Origin: Deltaproteobacteria bacterium | Lineage (GTDB): Bacteria; Myxococcota_A; UBA9042 | Direction of reading: 5' to 3' | Length of the DNA: 64,000 nucleotides | Assembly (NCBI GenBank): GCA_020632665.1 | Contig: JACKFC010000001.1 | Coordinates: forward strand, 124,001 to 188,000 | Part shown: one piece after another, positions 16,840 through 29,658 of the stretch | Position numbering within the stretch: position 1 is the first letter of the stretch | Layout: each line of letters opens with the position of its first letter | The notes under the pieces: generated by a model | Databases searched by the model: none | What the model saw: the letters and a program-made list of their open reading frames with translations, nothing else | What the model was told of the DNA's origin: nothing | Program-made: the position numbers and the translations under genes

Positions 16840-18498
16840 CTACGCTCCGAGTTGGCCGGCCGCCCAGCGACCGAGCGCTTCCCGCCCGATCTTGGCGTTG
16901 TGCCGGATATCGACCGGGAAGGCGGGATGGACCAGGAAGTCGCGGATCGCCGCGGTATGCTCGTGCGGCGCGGCCAGCGCGCGCAGCTCGTCGACCAGGC
17001 CCGTGGGCGCAGTGGTCTCCGGCTCGAGCTCGACGCAGACCACCGGCCGCTGCTGCCCCGCCGCGCCGACGCCGACCAAGGCGCTGCGGTAGACCGCAGG
17101 ATGGGCGTTGAACACGGCCTCGACCGGCACCGTATAGCGCTCGCGGTCGGCGCTGCGGACCCGATGCGCCTTGCGGCCGCAGAACCAGAGCCGGCCCTGC
17201 TGGTCGAAATAGCCGAGGTCGCCCATGCGGTGGATCACGCCGCCATCGGGCGCGGGGATCTTGGCCAGCCGGGTCGCCTCGTCGCGGGCGTGGTAATGCG
17301 TCGTGGTCGACGGGCTCTGCACGGTGATCTCACCGATCTCGCCAGGGGGCAGCTCGCGTGCGGCGGCGAGGCTGGTGATCGGGCCGTCGTCGATCGCGAT
17401 GACCCGCACCTTCGCCTCGGGCACCGGCCGCCCGACGCAGACGCCGGCGCCGGCGGCGGTCGCCGCGGCCGTCTCGTCGAGGACCTCGCGCGACTCGACG
17501 ATCGCGACCGGCAAGCTCTCGGTGGCGCCGTAGGGCGTGTAGATGCAGGCGTCGTCCGGCAGCATCGCCCGCATCCGCTGCAAGATCTGCGCGTGCACCG
17601 GCGCGCCGGCCGAGATCACGCGACGCACCGTCTCGAGCTGCACGCCATGGGCCTTTCCGTAGCGCGAGACGCGGTCGAGCAGCGCCGGCGAACCGAACAT
17701 ATTGGTCACGCCGAAGTCCCGCACCGCTTCGAGGATGTGGAGCGGGTTGACCTTCGCCGGGCGGGTCGGGTCCATGTCCGGGATGACCGTCGTCATGCCG
17801 AGCGCCGGATCGAAGAGGGCGAAGGGCGGGAAGGTCGGCAGGTCGACCTCGCCGGGGCGGATATCGAAGGCGTCGCGCAGCATCTCGACCTGCGCGACGA
17901 AGTTGCCGTGGCGGTAGACCGCTCCCTTCGGCGCGCCGGTGGAGCCGGAGGTGAAGAGGATCGCGGCCTCCTCGTCGACCGTCGTCGCGGCGATGCGGAA
18001 GCCGCCCTGCTTCTCGCCGATCGCGCGCAGGGTCGAGAGGCTGTGGCCGGCCAGCGCGCCGCCGAGCGATCCCCCGCCGACGACCACCGTCTTCTCGACG
18101 CTGCCACGCCCCCAGCCGAGGATCAGCCGGGCCAGGTGCGCCGCGGGGATGCCGACGAAGGCCTCGGGCGCCGACTCCTGCAGCGCCCTGCCCATCCGCT
18201 TCACGCCGATGCCGGGATCGATCAGCACCGGCACCGCGCCCGCCTTGAACAGCGCGAACATCACCGAGAAAAGCTCGACGCTGGGACGGACCAAGAGCGC
18301 GGTGCGGGTGCCGCGGCCGATGCCGACGCTCTGCATGCCGGCGGCGATGCGCGAGGCATCGTCGTCGAGCTGGCGGTAGGTCAGGTGGACGTAGCGTCGG
18401 CGGCCGTAGGCGTCGTGATCCTGTGGCACGAAGATCGCGGGAACATGCGGCTGCAGCCCAGCCATCCGCTCCAACGCAGCGGCGATATTGACCGTCAT
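16840..18498 (-). CDS. oleC: OleC, beta-lactone synthetase (AMP-binding)
   Basis: A 552-residue member of the adenylating (ANL) superfamily. In the ole pathway it converts the 2-alkyl-3-hydroxy acid into a beta-lactone using ATP. The P-loop is AAILFTSGSTGAPKGAVYRH, and IYTPYGATESLPVAI is the A5 motif. GVIHRMGDLGYFDQQGRLWF holds the hinge Asp region, followed by GRKAHRV. GMQSVGIGRGTRTALLVRPS and VPVLIDPGIG are characteristic of the OleC branch. It starts 11 bases after the upstream lipoprotein stop and is followed immediately by oleD, placing it in the glyQS operon. A general fatty acyl-CoA ligase is the alternative. Confidence 0.87.
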   Translation of the reverse strand: MTVNIAAALERMAGLQPHVPAIFVPQDHDAYGRRRYVHLTYRQLDDDASRIAAGMQSVGIGRGTRTALLVRPSVELFSVMFALFKAGAVPVLIDPGIGVKRMGRALQESAPEAFVGIPAAHLARLILGWGRGSVEKTVVVGGGSLGGALAGHSLSTLRAIGEKQGGFRIAATTVDEEAAILFTSGSTGAPKGAVYRHGNFVAQVEMLRDAFDIRPGEVDLPTFPPFALFDPALGMTTVIPDMDPTRPAKVNPLHILEAVRDFGVTNMFGSPALLDRVSRYGKAHGVQLETVRRVISAGAPVHAQILQRMRAMLPDDACIYTPYGATESLPVAIVESREVLDETAAATAAGAGVCVGRPVPEAKVRVIAIDDGPITSLAAARELPPGEIGEITVQSPSTTTHYHARDEATRLAKIPAPDGGVIHRMGDLGYFDQQGRLWFCGRKAHRVRSADRERYTVPVEAVFNAHPAVYRSALVGVGAAGQQRPVVCVELEPETTAPTGLVDELRALAAPHEHTAAIRDFLVHPAFPVDIRHNAKIGREALGRWAAGQLGA

Positions 18499-18509
18499 CC
18501 CGGCCTCAC

Positions 18510-21248
18510 TCAGTCGATCGCGGCGGTAACGACGCCGTCGACCGCGTTGACCACGCCGAGCGTGCCGGCCCCCTGGTCGACGACGAAGACGCTGGCCATC
18601 CCCGGTGCCGTGCGCAACGAGACCGCGGCGCTGCCGACGGCGGTGAGGCGCGGCAAGAAACCAGCGTTGAAATTCCACCGCCAGGTCGCGTCGCGGATGC
18701 CGGGTAGCAGGCGAGGCAGCTCGCCGACGACGTCACTGGCCGCGCAACCAGGCCGCATCTGCACCGAGAAAACAGCGTTCTCGAAGGGCCGCAGGTCGAC
18801 TTGCGCATCGCCGCCGTAGACGGGGCTGACGAACTCGACGGCGAGCGCCTCGTCGCTGATCGGGCAGACCGACGGCGCCGCGATCCCGGCCGCGAGCTCC
18901 GGCAGCGGCGCGCGCGAAGCGGCCAGCGGATCGGTCTCGCTCCAGGCGGCACAGCTCGCGCCGTCGCGACCGCGGCTGGAGAGCAGCCCGCTGCGCGAGC
19001 CGATCACCAAGAAGCCATCGGCACGAACCTCGTAGTGGATGCCTCCGTCCGGCCAACAGGAGAGCTCGGGCAGACCCACCGTCTCGGCGGCCGGCTGCGC
19101 CTCGAGCTGGTTCTCCGCCGTCACCGGGCGATCGACGACGCCGCCGTTCGGATCCAGCAGCAGCCGGTCGGGCAAGACCTCGACCACGCGGTAGCGCAGC
19201 GTCTCGCCTTCCTTGCCGTCGCAGCTGCTCGCCTCGCCCTGCCGCCGCAGCAGCAGCAGATCGCCTGCCACCACGCCCATCCGGCAGAAGTCGGCGGTCG
19301 AATCGACCAACACGTCGGGTCGCATCAGCCGACCGGAGCCGCGCTCGCTGCCCGGGATCTGGCCCTGGTAGATCATCCGCCACAGCTCGTTGCGGTGGTC
19401 GGCCGCTTCGGTCCCCGGCAACAAGCCGAAATGGCGGATGCGTCCGTCCTCGGCGTCGAGCTTGGTCAGCAGGCCCGGGTTCGGGTAGCGCACCGGCGGG
19501 ATATCGCCGAGGTCGACGCTGCTGCCGTCGACCAGCAGCAGCGGCTTGTTGGCGCTGGGCGCGGTGACCGCTTTGGAGGGCACGAAGTCGATCGAGAGGA
19601 TCGTGGCGCCGTTCTCGTCCTCGGCGTCGAAGGTCAACAAGGCCATGCCCTGCATCGAGAGCGAGATCGCCATCGCCTCCTGCGCGATCGTGGCGGCGCT
19701 GTTGTGCACCGGCGCCATCGCCAAGGGCGCGGACTGCAGCGCGATGCCGCGCAACCCCTCGCGCGCATCGAGCCGCGACGGACGATTGAACGGACTGTGG
19801 CTGCCGACCTTCGGCACGACCAACGAAAGGGTCGCCATGTCGAGGACGTAGATCGCGCGGCGGGCGCGGTGACCGATGGTGGCGAAGCGGCCGTCGTAGG
19901 TGACCGCGACCACGGCGACCGGATCGGCGTCGGCAGCGACCTCCGACGGGCTGCCGCGGTGCAGGCAGGCCTCGTCGTCGAGATCGGTCTTGCCGTCGCC
20001 GTCGTTGTCGATCCCGTCGGCGCAGGCCGGTCGGCTCTCGCCCGAGGCGGTCGCGGCGCTGCAGTCGGTGTCGGCGGGGAAGTCGGTCAGCCCGTCGCCG
20101 TCGTTGTCGATCCCGTCGTTGCAGGGACCGACGATGCCGACCACGGTGGTGCCGCGCTCGCCGTCTGCTTTCGCGTCGTTGCAGTCGGCGTCGTCGGGGA
20201 AGTCGGTGAAGCCGTCGGCGTCGTTGTCGATCCCGTCGGCGCAGCTGGGCTGGTCGAGGCGCTCGGAAGCGCCAGCGAAGGCCGTGCAGCCCGGATCGGC
20301 GGGGAAATCGGTCAGGCCATCACCGTCGTTGTCGATCCCGTCGCGGCAGGTGTCGACCGTCGGCGTCGCGGCACAGCCGGGATCGAGCGCGTCGATCTTG
20401 CCGTCGCCGTCGTTGTCGAGGCTGTCGGTGCATTGCGCCGCGAGCTCGGCGTTGGCCTCGTTGTCGTCATTCGCGTCGTCGCAGCCCTCGTCGGCGGCGT
20501 CGGCGAATCCGTCGCCGTCGTTGTCGAGGCCATCGCCGCACGCCGGCCCCAAACCGACGCGCTGCAGCACCACGCCATCGCTCGCGAGGATGGTCACGTG
20601 ATCGTGCTCGAGGTGGCCGACGACGACGCGACCGTCCGGCGCCACCGCCAGCGACCAGGGCGAACCGCCGACGTCGAAACGCTCGGCCGCGGCCGCGGTG
20701 TCGAACGCCGAGGTCGGCAGGCGCCACACCGCGCCGCCTTCGGGGTCGGCGAGCCAGAGCACTGCGCCGCCGTCGATGGTCGCAGCGGCGATGCCGGCCG
20801 GCACGAAGGTCAGGTCGAAGAACGCCAGGTCGAGCGAAGTGCCGTCCATCCGGCCGATCCGCGGTTGCAGCCCGAGGCCGAAGTAGAGCCGCCCGCCCGT
20901 CTCGGGGTCGGCGACAATGGCCTGCGGCAGGTCGCCGACGATCCGCGGCGAGAAGCCCGGCACGCTGGGGTCGGCGTCGATCCAGCGGTTTGCCACCGGC
21001 TCGCCGATCACGATCGAGCCGAGGCTGCCGCCGGTGACGAAGGCGCGCACGTCGGCCGCGCTGGTGCATTGGTCGAGCGCGACGTAGGCGCCGTCCTTGC
21101 GACAGGTCAGCGCCAAATCGCGCGGGTTGCGCAAGGTGTTGCGGCTCGGCGGGGTCGAGGTCGAACAGCCGGGCAGCAGCGCGGCGATGGCGACGAGCAG
21201 CAGGCCGGTGGCGAGAGGCCGCAGCGCGGTGAGGGTGCGACGGCTCAT
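18510..21248 (-). CDS. Large lipoprotein with DNDGD calcium-type repeats
   Basis: A 912-residue lipoprotein with signal LLLVAIAALLPGC, the lipobox Cys near residue 28. The first part is propeller-like (ALTCRKDGAYVALDQ, VLWLADPEGGAVWRLPTSAF). The middle carries six tandem Cys-flanked repeats of the form CxDGIDNDGDGxTDFPxDxxC (nt 19968-20545), like thrombospondin type 3 calcium-binding loops. The C-terminal half continues as propeller-like and beta-rich segments. Start and stop overlap neighbours in ATGA style (21245-21248), so translation is coupled to the upstream propeller lipoprotein. It is likely exposed at the cell surface. The function is unknown. Confidence 0.82.
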   Translation of the reverse strand: MSRRTLTALRPLATGLLLVAIAALLPGCSTSTPPSRNTLRNPRDLALTCRKDGAYVALDQCTSAADVRAFVTGGSLGSIVIGEPVANRWIDADPSVPGFSPRIVGDLPQAIVADPETGGRLYFGLGLQPRIGRMDGTSLDLAFFDLTFVPAGIAAATIDGGAVLWLADPEGGAVWRLPTSAFDTAAAAERFDVGGSPWSLAVAPDGRVVVGHLEHDHVTILASDGVVLQRVGLGPACGDGLDNDGDGFADAADEGCDDANDDNEANAELAAQCTDSLDNDGDGKIDALDPGCAATPTVDTCRDGIDNDGDGLTDFPADPGCTAFAGASERLDQPSCADGIDNDADGFTDFPDDADCNDAKADGERGTTVVGIVGPCNDGIDNDGDGLTDFPADTDCSAATASGESRPACADGIDNDGDGKTDLDDEACLHRGSPSEVAADADPVAVVAVTYDGRFATIGHRARRAIYVLDMATLSLVVPKVGSHSPFNRPSRLDAREGLRGIALQSAPLAMAPVHNSAATIAQEAMAISLSMQGMALLTFDAEDENGATILSIDFVPSKAVTAPSANKPLLLVDGSSVDLGDIPPVRYPNPGLLTKLDAEDGRIRHFGLLPGTEAADHRNELWRMIYQGQIPGSERGSGRLMRPDVLVDSTADFCRMGVVAGDLLLLRRQGEASSCDGKEGETLRYRVVEVLPDRLLLDPNGGVVDRPVTAENQLEAQPAAETVGLPELSCWPDGGIHYEVRADGFLVIGSRSGLLSSRGRDGASCAAWSETDPLAASRAPLPELAAGIAAPSVCPISDEALAVEFVSPVYGGDAQVDLRPFENAVFSVQMRPGCAASDVVGELPRLLPGIRDATWRWNFNAGFLPRLTAVGSAAVSLRTAPGMASVFVVDQGAGTLGVVNAVDGVVTAAID
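19968..20545 (-). repeat. Six tandem DNDGD repeats in the lipoprotein gene
   Basis: Six copies of a roughly 25-30-residue unit with core IDNDGDG or LDNDGDG, bounded by Cys on both sides. At DNA level they show as repeated gtcgccgtcgttgtcgat-like blocks on the plus strand. Confidence 0.85.
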
Positions 21249-22489
21249 TCGATCGTCTCCGCGACTTCGTAGCGGCCCGAGGCCCCCGCGGCGAGCGGGA
21301 TCCGAAGCAGGCGATGGGTCGAGAAGAGCGCAGCGAAGAGCTGCATCCCCTTGCCCGGCACGTCGACCACGGCGATGGCGTAGGGCGAATGCGGCAGGCG
21401 GATGACGTCGACCACGCGGCGCAGCGCCGGATCGACGACCCAGATATCGTCGGTCCCGTGGCAGCTGACGAAGACCAGGTCACGCCCGCCGGGGCCGACC
21501 GGAGCGACCGCGACCTGCGCCGGTCGACCGCCGAGGCCGATCACGTCGGCCAAGGTATCGTGCGGCTCGCCAGAAGCCGTCGGCGCGACGTCGATGACCA
21601 AGAGCGCGTTGGGGTTGCGGTAGCCGAGGTAGAGCCGCCCCTCGTCGGACGAGAGGGCGACGCCACGGCCATATTCGGAGGACGAAGCGCTGGGCAGCGT
21701 CACGCCGGCGAAGGTCTGGATCTGCAGGTCGCCGGCCTCGTCGGGGGTCACGCCGATGGCGTGCAGACGGTTGGCGCGGGCGTCGCTGATATAGGTCCGG
21801 CCGGTCAGCGGCGCGTGCAGCACCGCGGCGAGGCCGGAGCCCAGGCCGATGGTATCGCTGATCGTGCCGCTGACGCCGCCGGTCTCGGCGAAGTCGAGCG
21901 CGACCGGCGTGACCTGACCGTCGGCGGTCGCCACCACGTGCAGGATGCGGCTGCCGTCGGGGCGCTGCTCCAACGCGATGGCCGACGGGTCTTCGCCGAT
22001 ATCGAGGTCGCCGCTCTCGTCGCCGCCGATCCGATGGCTCGCGGCGCACAGGCCGACGGCACCATCCGGCAGGCCGCAGGAGAGGCTCGGCGCGTCGGTC
22101 GCGGTCGCGCCGGGCTGCACCGCGATCGCGGTGACGGAGTCGTCTTCGCGGGCGGCGACCAGCAGCGTCTTGCGCGTGCTGCCGTCGGCCAGTGCCTGCA
22201 CGTCGAGCACCATCGCGGAAGCAAAGCTCGGCACCTCGGCCTTCGCCGCGGCGACCCAGGTCCCCTTCTCGGTGTCGAGCACGCGGACCATACCGCCGTG
22301 GTAGCTGCGGTCGAAGTTCGCGCCCACCACGTAGAGCCAACGGCCGCTCGGATCGGCAGCCATCGCGACCGGATAGCGCACGCCGCTGCTCGGATCGCTG
22401 GGCAGCACGAATTCCTCGGCGCACCCCGCGAAGAGCGACGCCACGGCGGTGGCGAGCACGAGCCCGAGCCGGCCGGCGATGCCGCTCAT
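21245..22489 (-). CDS. Beta-propeller lipoprotein (YncE-like)
   Basis: A 414-residue lipoprotein. [20 protein letters not shown] is followed by AGC as the lipobox. Propeller-type blades follow: ADPSGRWLYVVGANFDRS, RGVALSSDEGRLYLGYRNPN, RDLVFVSCHGTDDIWVVDP and VRYPVAMAADPSG. Such YVTN/YncE-type propellers bind partners or ligands outside the cytoplasm. Its ATG overlaps the glyS TGA (ATGA at 22486-22489), and its own stop overlaps the next gene, which strongly suggests co-translation from the glyQS transcript. The frame is open upstream as an artefact of GC-rich sequence. No function is inferred. Confidence 0.83.
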   Translation of the reverse strand: MSGIAGRLGLVLATAVASLFAGCAEEFVLPSDPSSGVRYPVAMAADPSGRWLYVVGANFDRSYHGGMVRVLDTEKGTWVAAAKAEVPSFASAMVLDVQALADGSTRKTLLVAAREDDSVTAIAVQPGATATDAPSLSCGLPDGAVGLCAASHRIGGDESGDLDIGEDPSAIALEQRPDGSRILHVVATADGQVTPVALDFAETGGVSGTISDTIGLGSGLAAVLHAPLTGRTYISDARANRLHAIGVTPDEAGDLQIQTFAGVTLPSASSSEYGRGVALSSDEGRLYLGYRNPNALLVIDVAPTASGEPHDTLADVIGLGGRPAQVAVAPVGPGGRDLVFVSCHGTDDIWVVDPALRRVVDVIRLPHSPYAIAVVDVPGKGMQLFAALFSTHRLLRIPLAAGASGRYEVAETIE

Positions 22490-24647
22490 GCCTGCTGAAT
22501 CCGCGCGAAATCGGCGATCTGGGCGAAGAGCGCGCCGGTCCGGCCGAGCAAGGCCAGGCGGTTGCGGCGCAGCGTAGGATCGTCGGCCATGACCATCACG
22601 TCGTCGAAGAAGGCGTCCACCGCGGCGCGCAGGCCGGCGAGCTTGCCGAGGGCCCCGGCCCAATCGCGGGCGCGGACGTCGGCGGCGACCGCATCCTCGA
22701 GCTGCTCGACCGCCTGGAAGAGGCCGCGCTCGGCGTCCTTCTCGAAGAGTGCTTGGTCGACCGGAGCGGCGAGATCTTCCTCGCTCGCCTTCTTCGCCAG
22801 GTTGCCGACGCGCTTGAAGCCCGCCGCCAAGGCAGCGAAGGCCTCGTCCTGACGGAAGGCGCTCAGCGCCGCGGCCCGCTCGAAGACGGCCGGGACGTCG
22901 CCGAAGCCGGCCTCGAGCACCGCCTCGGCGGTATCGGCAGCGTGGCCACCGAACGAGGCGTCGGCGTCGGTGAGCCACGAGCGCAGCCGACCACGGAAGA
23001 AGTCGAGCAGCGACTCGGCGAGCGCATCCTCGGCTTGTTGCGCAGCACCGGTCGGCAGACCAGCGACCGCCTGGGCCAGGATCAGGCCGAGATCGACCGT
23101 CCATCCCCGACCCTGCAGCACGCGCAACACGCCGAGTGCGGCGCGGCGCAGGGCGTAGGGATCGTTGCTGCCCGAGGGCACCAGGCCCAAGCCGAAGGTC
23201 GCGGCGATGCTGTCGAGGCGGTCGGCCAGGCCGACCAGCGCGCCGGCGTCGCCCGCGGGCAGATCGTCGGCAGCGCCACGCGGCAGGTAGTGCTCGCGCA
23301 CCGCAGCGGCGACCGCAGCCGTCTCGCCGGAGGTGAGCGCGTAATCCTCGCCGATGACGCCCTGCAGCTCGGGGAACTCGAAGACCATCTGGGTGACCAG
23401 ATCGGCCTTGCAGAGCGAGGCGGCGCGCAGCGCGTCGGCCTTCGCCGCGGGCGCCAGCGCGTCGGCCAGGTGAGCGGTCAGCGCCTCGATCCGGGCGACT
23501 TTGTCGAGCGTGCTGCCCATCCCTCGAGGAAGGTGCGACCCGAGCTTCGGCACGAAGTCCGAGAGCGGCCGGCTGCGGTCGGCGTCGTAGAAGAACGCCG
23601 CATCGGCCATCCGCGCCGAGACGACCCGGGCATTGCCGGCGGCGATGATCGCCTCGCTGCCGGGATGCAGCGTATTGGTCGTGGCGATGAAGCTCGGCAG
23701 CAGCTTGCCGTCCGCGCCGCGGATGGTGAAGAGCTTCTGATTCTCGCGCAGCGTGGTCTGCGTCACCGCGTCGGGGATCCGCAGCAGCGAAGGCGCGATC
23801 CGGCCCAGCAGCGATTGCGGCCACTCGACCAGCCAGGTGCAGACCTCGAGCGTCTCGTCGTCCTGCACCAGCGTGCCACCGGCGGCGCGTGCCTGCTCGC
23901 GGGCACCCTCGAGGATCGCGGCGCGGCGCTCGGTCGGCTCGACCATCACGTGCGCGGCGCGGAGCAGGTGCCGGTAGAGCTCGAGATCGGCGCGCAGCAA
24001 CGTGACGACCTCACCCTCCAAGGCCTCGGGGCCCCGGCCGGCGGCGTTGCCGTAGAAGCGATGGCCCCGGCTGTCGCGGCCTGCTCTGCACGTCGGCGAA
24101 GCGACAATCGACGACCTGGTCGCCGGCGAGGGCCACGATCCACTGCAGCGGGCGGATGAAGGCGTCGCGCTCCCGGCCCCAACGCATGCGCTTGGGGCTC
24201 GGCAGGCCGCGGATGATCGCCGGCAGCGCCTCGCCGAGGAGCTCCGCCCACCGGGCGGCCCTTCTCGAAGCGGCGCAGCGCGGCGTATTCGCCCTTCTCC
24301 GTCTCGAGCCGGAACAGATCTGCGACGTCGGCACCCTGGCCCTTGCAGAAGCCTTCTGCGGCGCGGGTCGGCGAACCGTCGGCGGCGAAAGCGACGCGCG
24401 CCGGCGGGCCGAGGATCTCGAGCTCGCGGTCGGGCTGCGCGGCGACGACGCCGGCGATGTGCACCGTCAGCCGACGCGGCGTGCCGAGTTGGTGGACCGC
24501 GCCGTGGACCAAGCCGGCCTCTGCCAGCGTCGCGACCAGCGCGTCGGCCAGGGCAGCCAGCATCTTCGGCGCGACGCCGGCAGGGATCTCCTCGACGCCG
24601 AGCTCGACCAGCAGGTCGAGCCGCTCGTTGTTCGCCGCAGCGCTCAT
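22486..24647 (-). CDS. glyS: Glycyl-tRNA synthetase beta subunit (two frameshifts as read)
   Basis: The beta subunit of the alpha2-beta2 glycyl-tRNA synthetase. The N-terminus [19 protein letters not shown] is diagnostic, RGHRFYG follows, and the long helical C-terminal tRNA-binding part is intact down to the TGA at 22486. The coding sequence switches frame twice. An extra base in the CCC run at 24247-24249 breaks it between KGRPV and [17 protein letters not shown]. An extra T at about 24082 breaks it between [10 protein letters not shown] and [11 protein letters not shown]. Removing those two bases restores one frame. As an essential gene it is probably intact in the organism. Its ATG overlaps the glyQ TGA. 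Confidence 0.9.
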
Positions 24648-25668
24648 CGGGCGGCCTCCTTCTGCGCCGACTTCTCGGCCTTCTTGCAGGCCCGCTCGGC
24701 CTTGCGCTCCTGCTCCTGTTGCCAGGCGGCGAGGCGCTCCTCCCGCTCACCTTCGGCCAGCAGCGGCAGGCCGAGGCGGTGGCGCAGGTCGTAGTAGCCG
24801 TGGGCGCAGGCGCGCGCGAGGTTGCGCACCCGGAGGATGTACTTCTGCCGTTCACTGACCGAGATCGCGCCGCGCGCGTCGAGCACGTTGAAGGCGTGGC
24901 TCGCCTTCATCACGTAATCGTAGGCCGGCAGGACCAGCGGCGGGTCGAGCTGGCAAAGGGCGAGCGCGCTCTGCTCGAAGCGCTCGAACATCATCTGGTG
25001 CAGCTCGACGTCGGCGTGCTCGAAGTTGTGCGCCGAGAACTCGACCTCGTCCTGGTGTTTGACCTGGCCATAGGTCACCGGTGTGCCGTCGGCGAGGTGC
25101 GACCAGATCAGATCGTAGACCGAGTCGACGCCCTGCAGGTACATCGCGAGGCGCTCGAGGCCGTAGGTCAACTCGACCGGGATCGGGTCGAGGTCGATGC
25201 CGCCGACCTGCTGGAAGTAGGTGAACTGCGTCACCTCCATCCCGTCGAGCCAGACCTCCCAGCCCAGCCCCCAGGCGCCCAACGTCGGCGACTCCCAATC
25301 GTCCTCGACGAAACGGATATCGTGGCCGCGCAGGTCCAGGCCCATCGCCTCGAGGCTACCGAGGTAGAGCGCTTGCGCGTTCTTCGGGCTCGGCTTGAGC
25401 AGTACTTGGTATTGGAAGTAGTGCTGCAGGCGGTTCGGGTTGTCGCCGTAGCGGCCGTCGGTCGGCCGACGCGAGGGCTCGACGTAGGCAGCAGCCCACG
25501 GCTCCGGACCGAGTGAGCGGAGGAAGGTCGCGGGTTGAACGTGCCGGCGCCCTTCTCGACGTCCCAAGGCTGCACGACCAGCGCGCCGTGCGCGGCCCAA
25601 TAGCGCTCGAGCGCCAGGATCAAGCCTTGGAAGGTCAGCGGTTGCGACGAGTTCGAGGTGCTGCTCAT
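24644..25668 (-). CDS. glyQ: Glycyl-tRNA synthetase alpha subunit (one frameshift as read)
   Basis: The catalytic alpha subunit, about 340 residues. [20 protein letters not shown] and [16 protein letters not shown] are the standard start, and [20 protein letters not shown] then [19 protein letters not shown] are diagnostic. One missing base at about 25529-25533 separates GAGTFNP from [12 protein letters not shown]; adding it restores the frame. The C-terminus carries a Lys/Glu/Ala-rich tail ([20 protein letters not shown]) that looks longer than usual. The overlap with glyS (ATGA at 24644-24647) keeps the subunits balanced. It heads the operon that continues to oleD. Confidence 0.9.
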
Positions 25669-25761
25669 GCCTCCTTCGCTGCTCCTGCCGGATCGCCCCG
25701 GTCGGGCCGAGGGCGCGGGACGATAGCAGAGGGTGGCGGGGGGTGAAAGCCGCCCGGCGGA

Positions 25762-28901
<3,140 letters not shown>

Positions 28902-28931
28902 CCCCTTCCCTCGCCACAATCCGAGCGGCGG

Positions 28932-28972
28932 GAGGCCCGGCGCGGCATACGCCGGGCCGGGCCTCTCGTCTT
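28932..28972 (+). terminator. Intrinsic terminator after groEL
   Basis: The arms gaggcccggc (28932-28941) and gccgggcctc (28956-28965) pair perfectly, and the inner part cggc-atac-gccg extends the stem. A short T-rich stretch (tcgtcttt) follows. It lies between the groEL stop and grpE, so grpE may have its own promoter or depend on read-through. Confidence 0.65.
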
Positions 28973-28984
28973 TCAGGAGCCGCC

Positions 28985-29658
28985 ATGAGCAAGAGTCACG
29001 CCCAAGATCGCAACGCCAGCAACGGGTCGGACGCCGAGCAGACCAACGCCAACGCCGACGCGACGACGCGCAACGCCAACGCCAACGCCAACGCCGCGCA
29101 GCAGTCCGAAGCGAGCGTGGAAGAGGTCGTCGCCGAGCTGGCGCCCGAGACGCCGGAATCCAAGCGCATCGCCGAGCTCGAGCGCGAGCTCCTCGCGACG
29201 CAGGAGAAGCTGCGGCAATACTCCACCGCCGTGGATCGTGCGCGCACCGAGTTCGACGCCGCGCGCAGCCGACTCGAGCGCGAGCAGGCCCGCGTGGTCG
29301 AAGCGCAGAAGGTCGCCGCGGTCGGTGGGCTGCTCAGCGTCCTGGACTCACTCGATCAGGCGCTGCACAACGTCGGCGACGGCGGGATGGCCTTCATCCA
29401 GGGCGTCGCGATGATCCGGCAACCAATCTGACGGTGCGCTGCGCGACCTGGGACTCGAGCGCTTCGAGTCGATGGGCGAGACCTTCGATCCCGAGCGCCA
29501 CGAGGCGATCTCGATGATCCCGGTCACCGACCCGGCGCAGGACAACCTCGTCGTGCAAGAGCTGAAGCAGGGCGCGCGCGTCGGCGAGAAGGTCGTCCGC
29601 CCGGCGACGGTCATCGTCGGCCGCTACGACGCCAAGGCGCCGCCCGCCGAAGCCCTAG
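28985..29658 (+). CDS. grpE: GrpE nucleotide exchange factor (frameshifted as read)
   Basis: The nucleotide exchange factor of DnaK, about 220 residues. The N-terminal part is an unusual Asn/Ala-rich tract (NANADATTRNANANANAA). The long helix follows (KRIAELERELLATQEKLRQY, RARTEFDAARSRLEREQARV), then LLSVLDSLDQALHNV. An extra C at 29423-29424 breaks the frame within MIRQQSDGALRDLGLERFES; the beta domain GETFDPERHEAISMIPV and LVVQELKQGARVGEKVVRPA continues in the next frame. A second extra base at about 29653-29655 would give a stop at 29656-29658 after PPAEA. Both look like consensus errors. Confidence 0.87.

Noticed and set aside
16213..18819. A plus-strand open frame of 868 codons over oleC
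   Set aside because: It is antisense to a coding sequence with P-loop and adenylation motifs; the composition is a GC shadow.
18801..21272. A plus-strand open frame of 823 codons over the DNDGD lipoprotein
   Set aside because: The opposite strand carries a lipobox and six DNDGD repeats; this frame has only mirrored Val/Asp repeats from that sequence.
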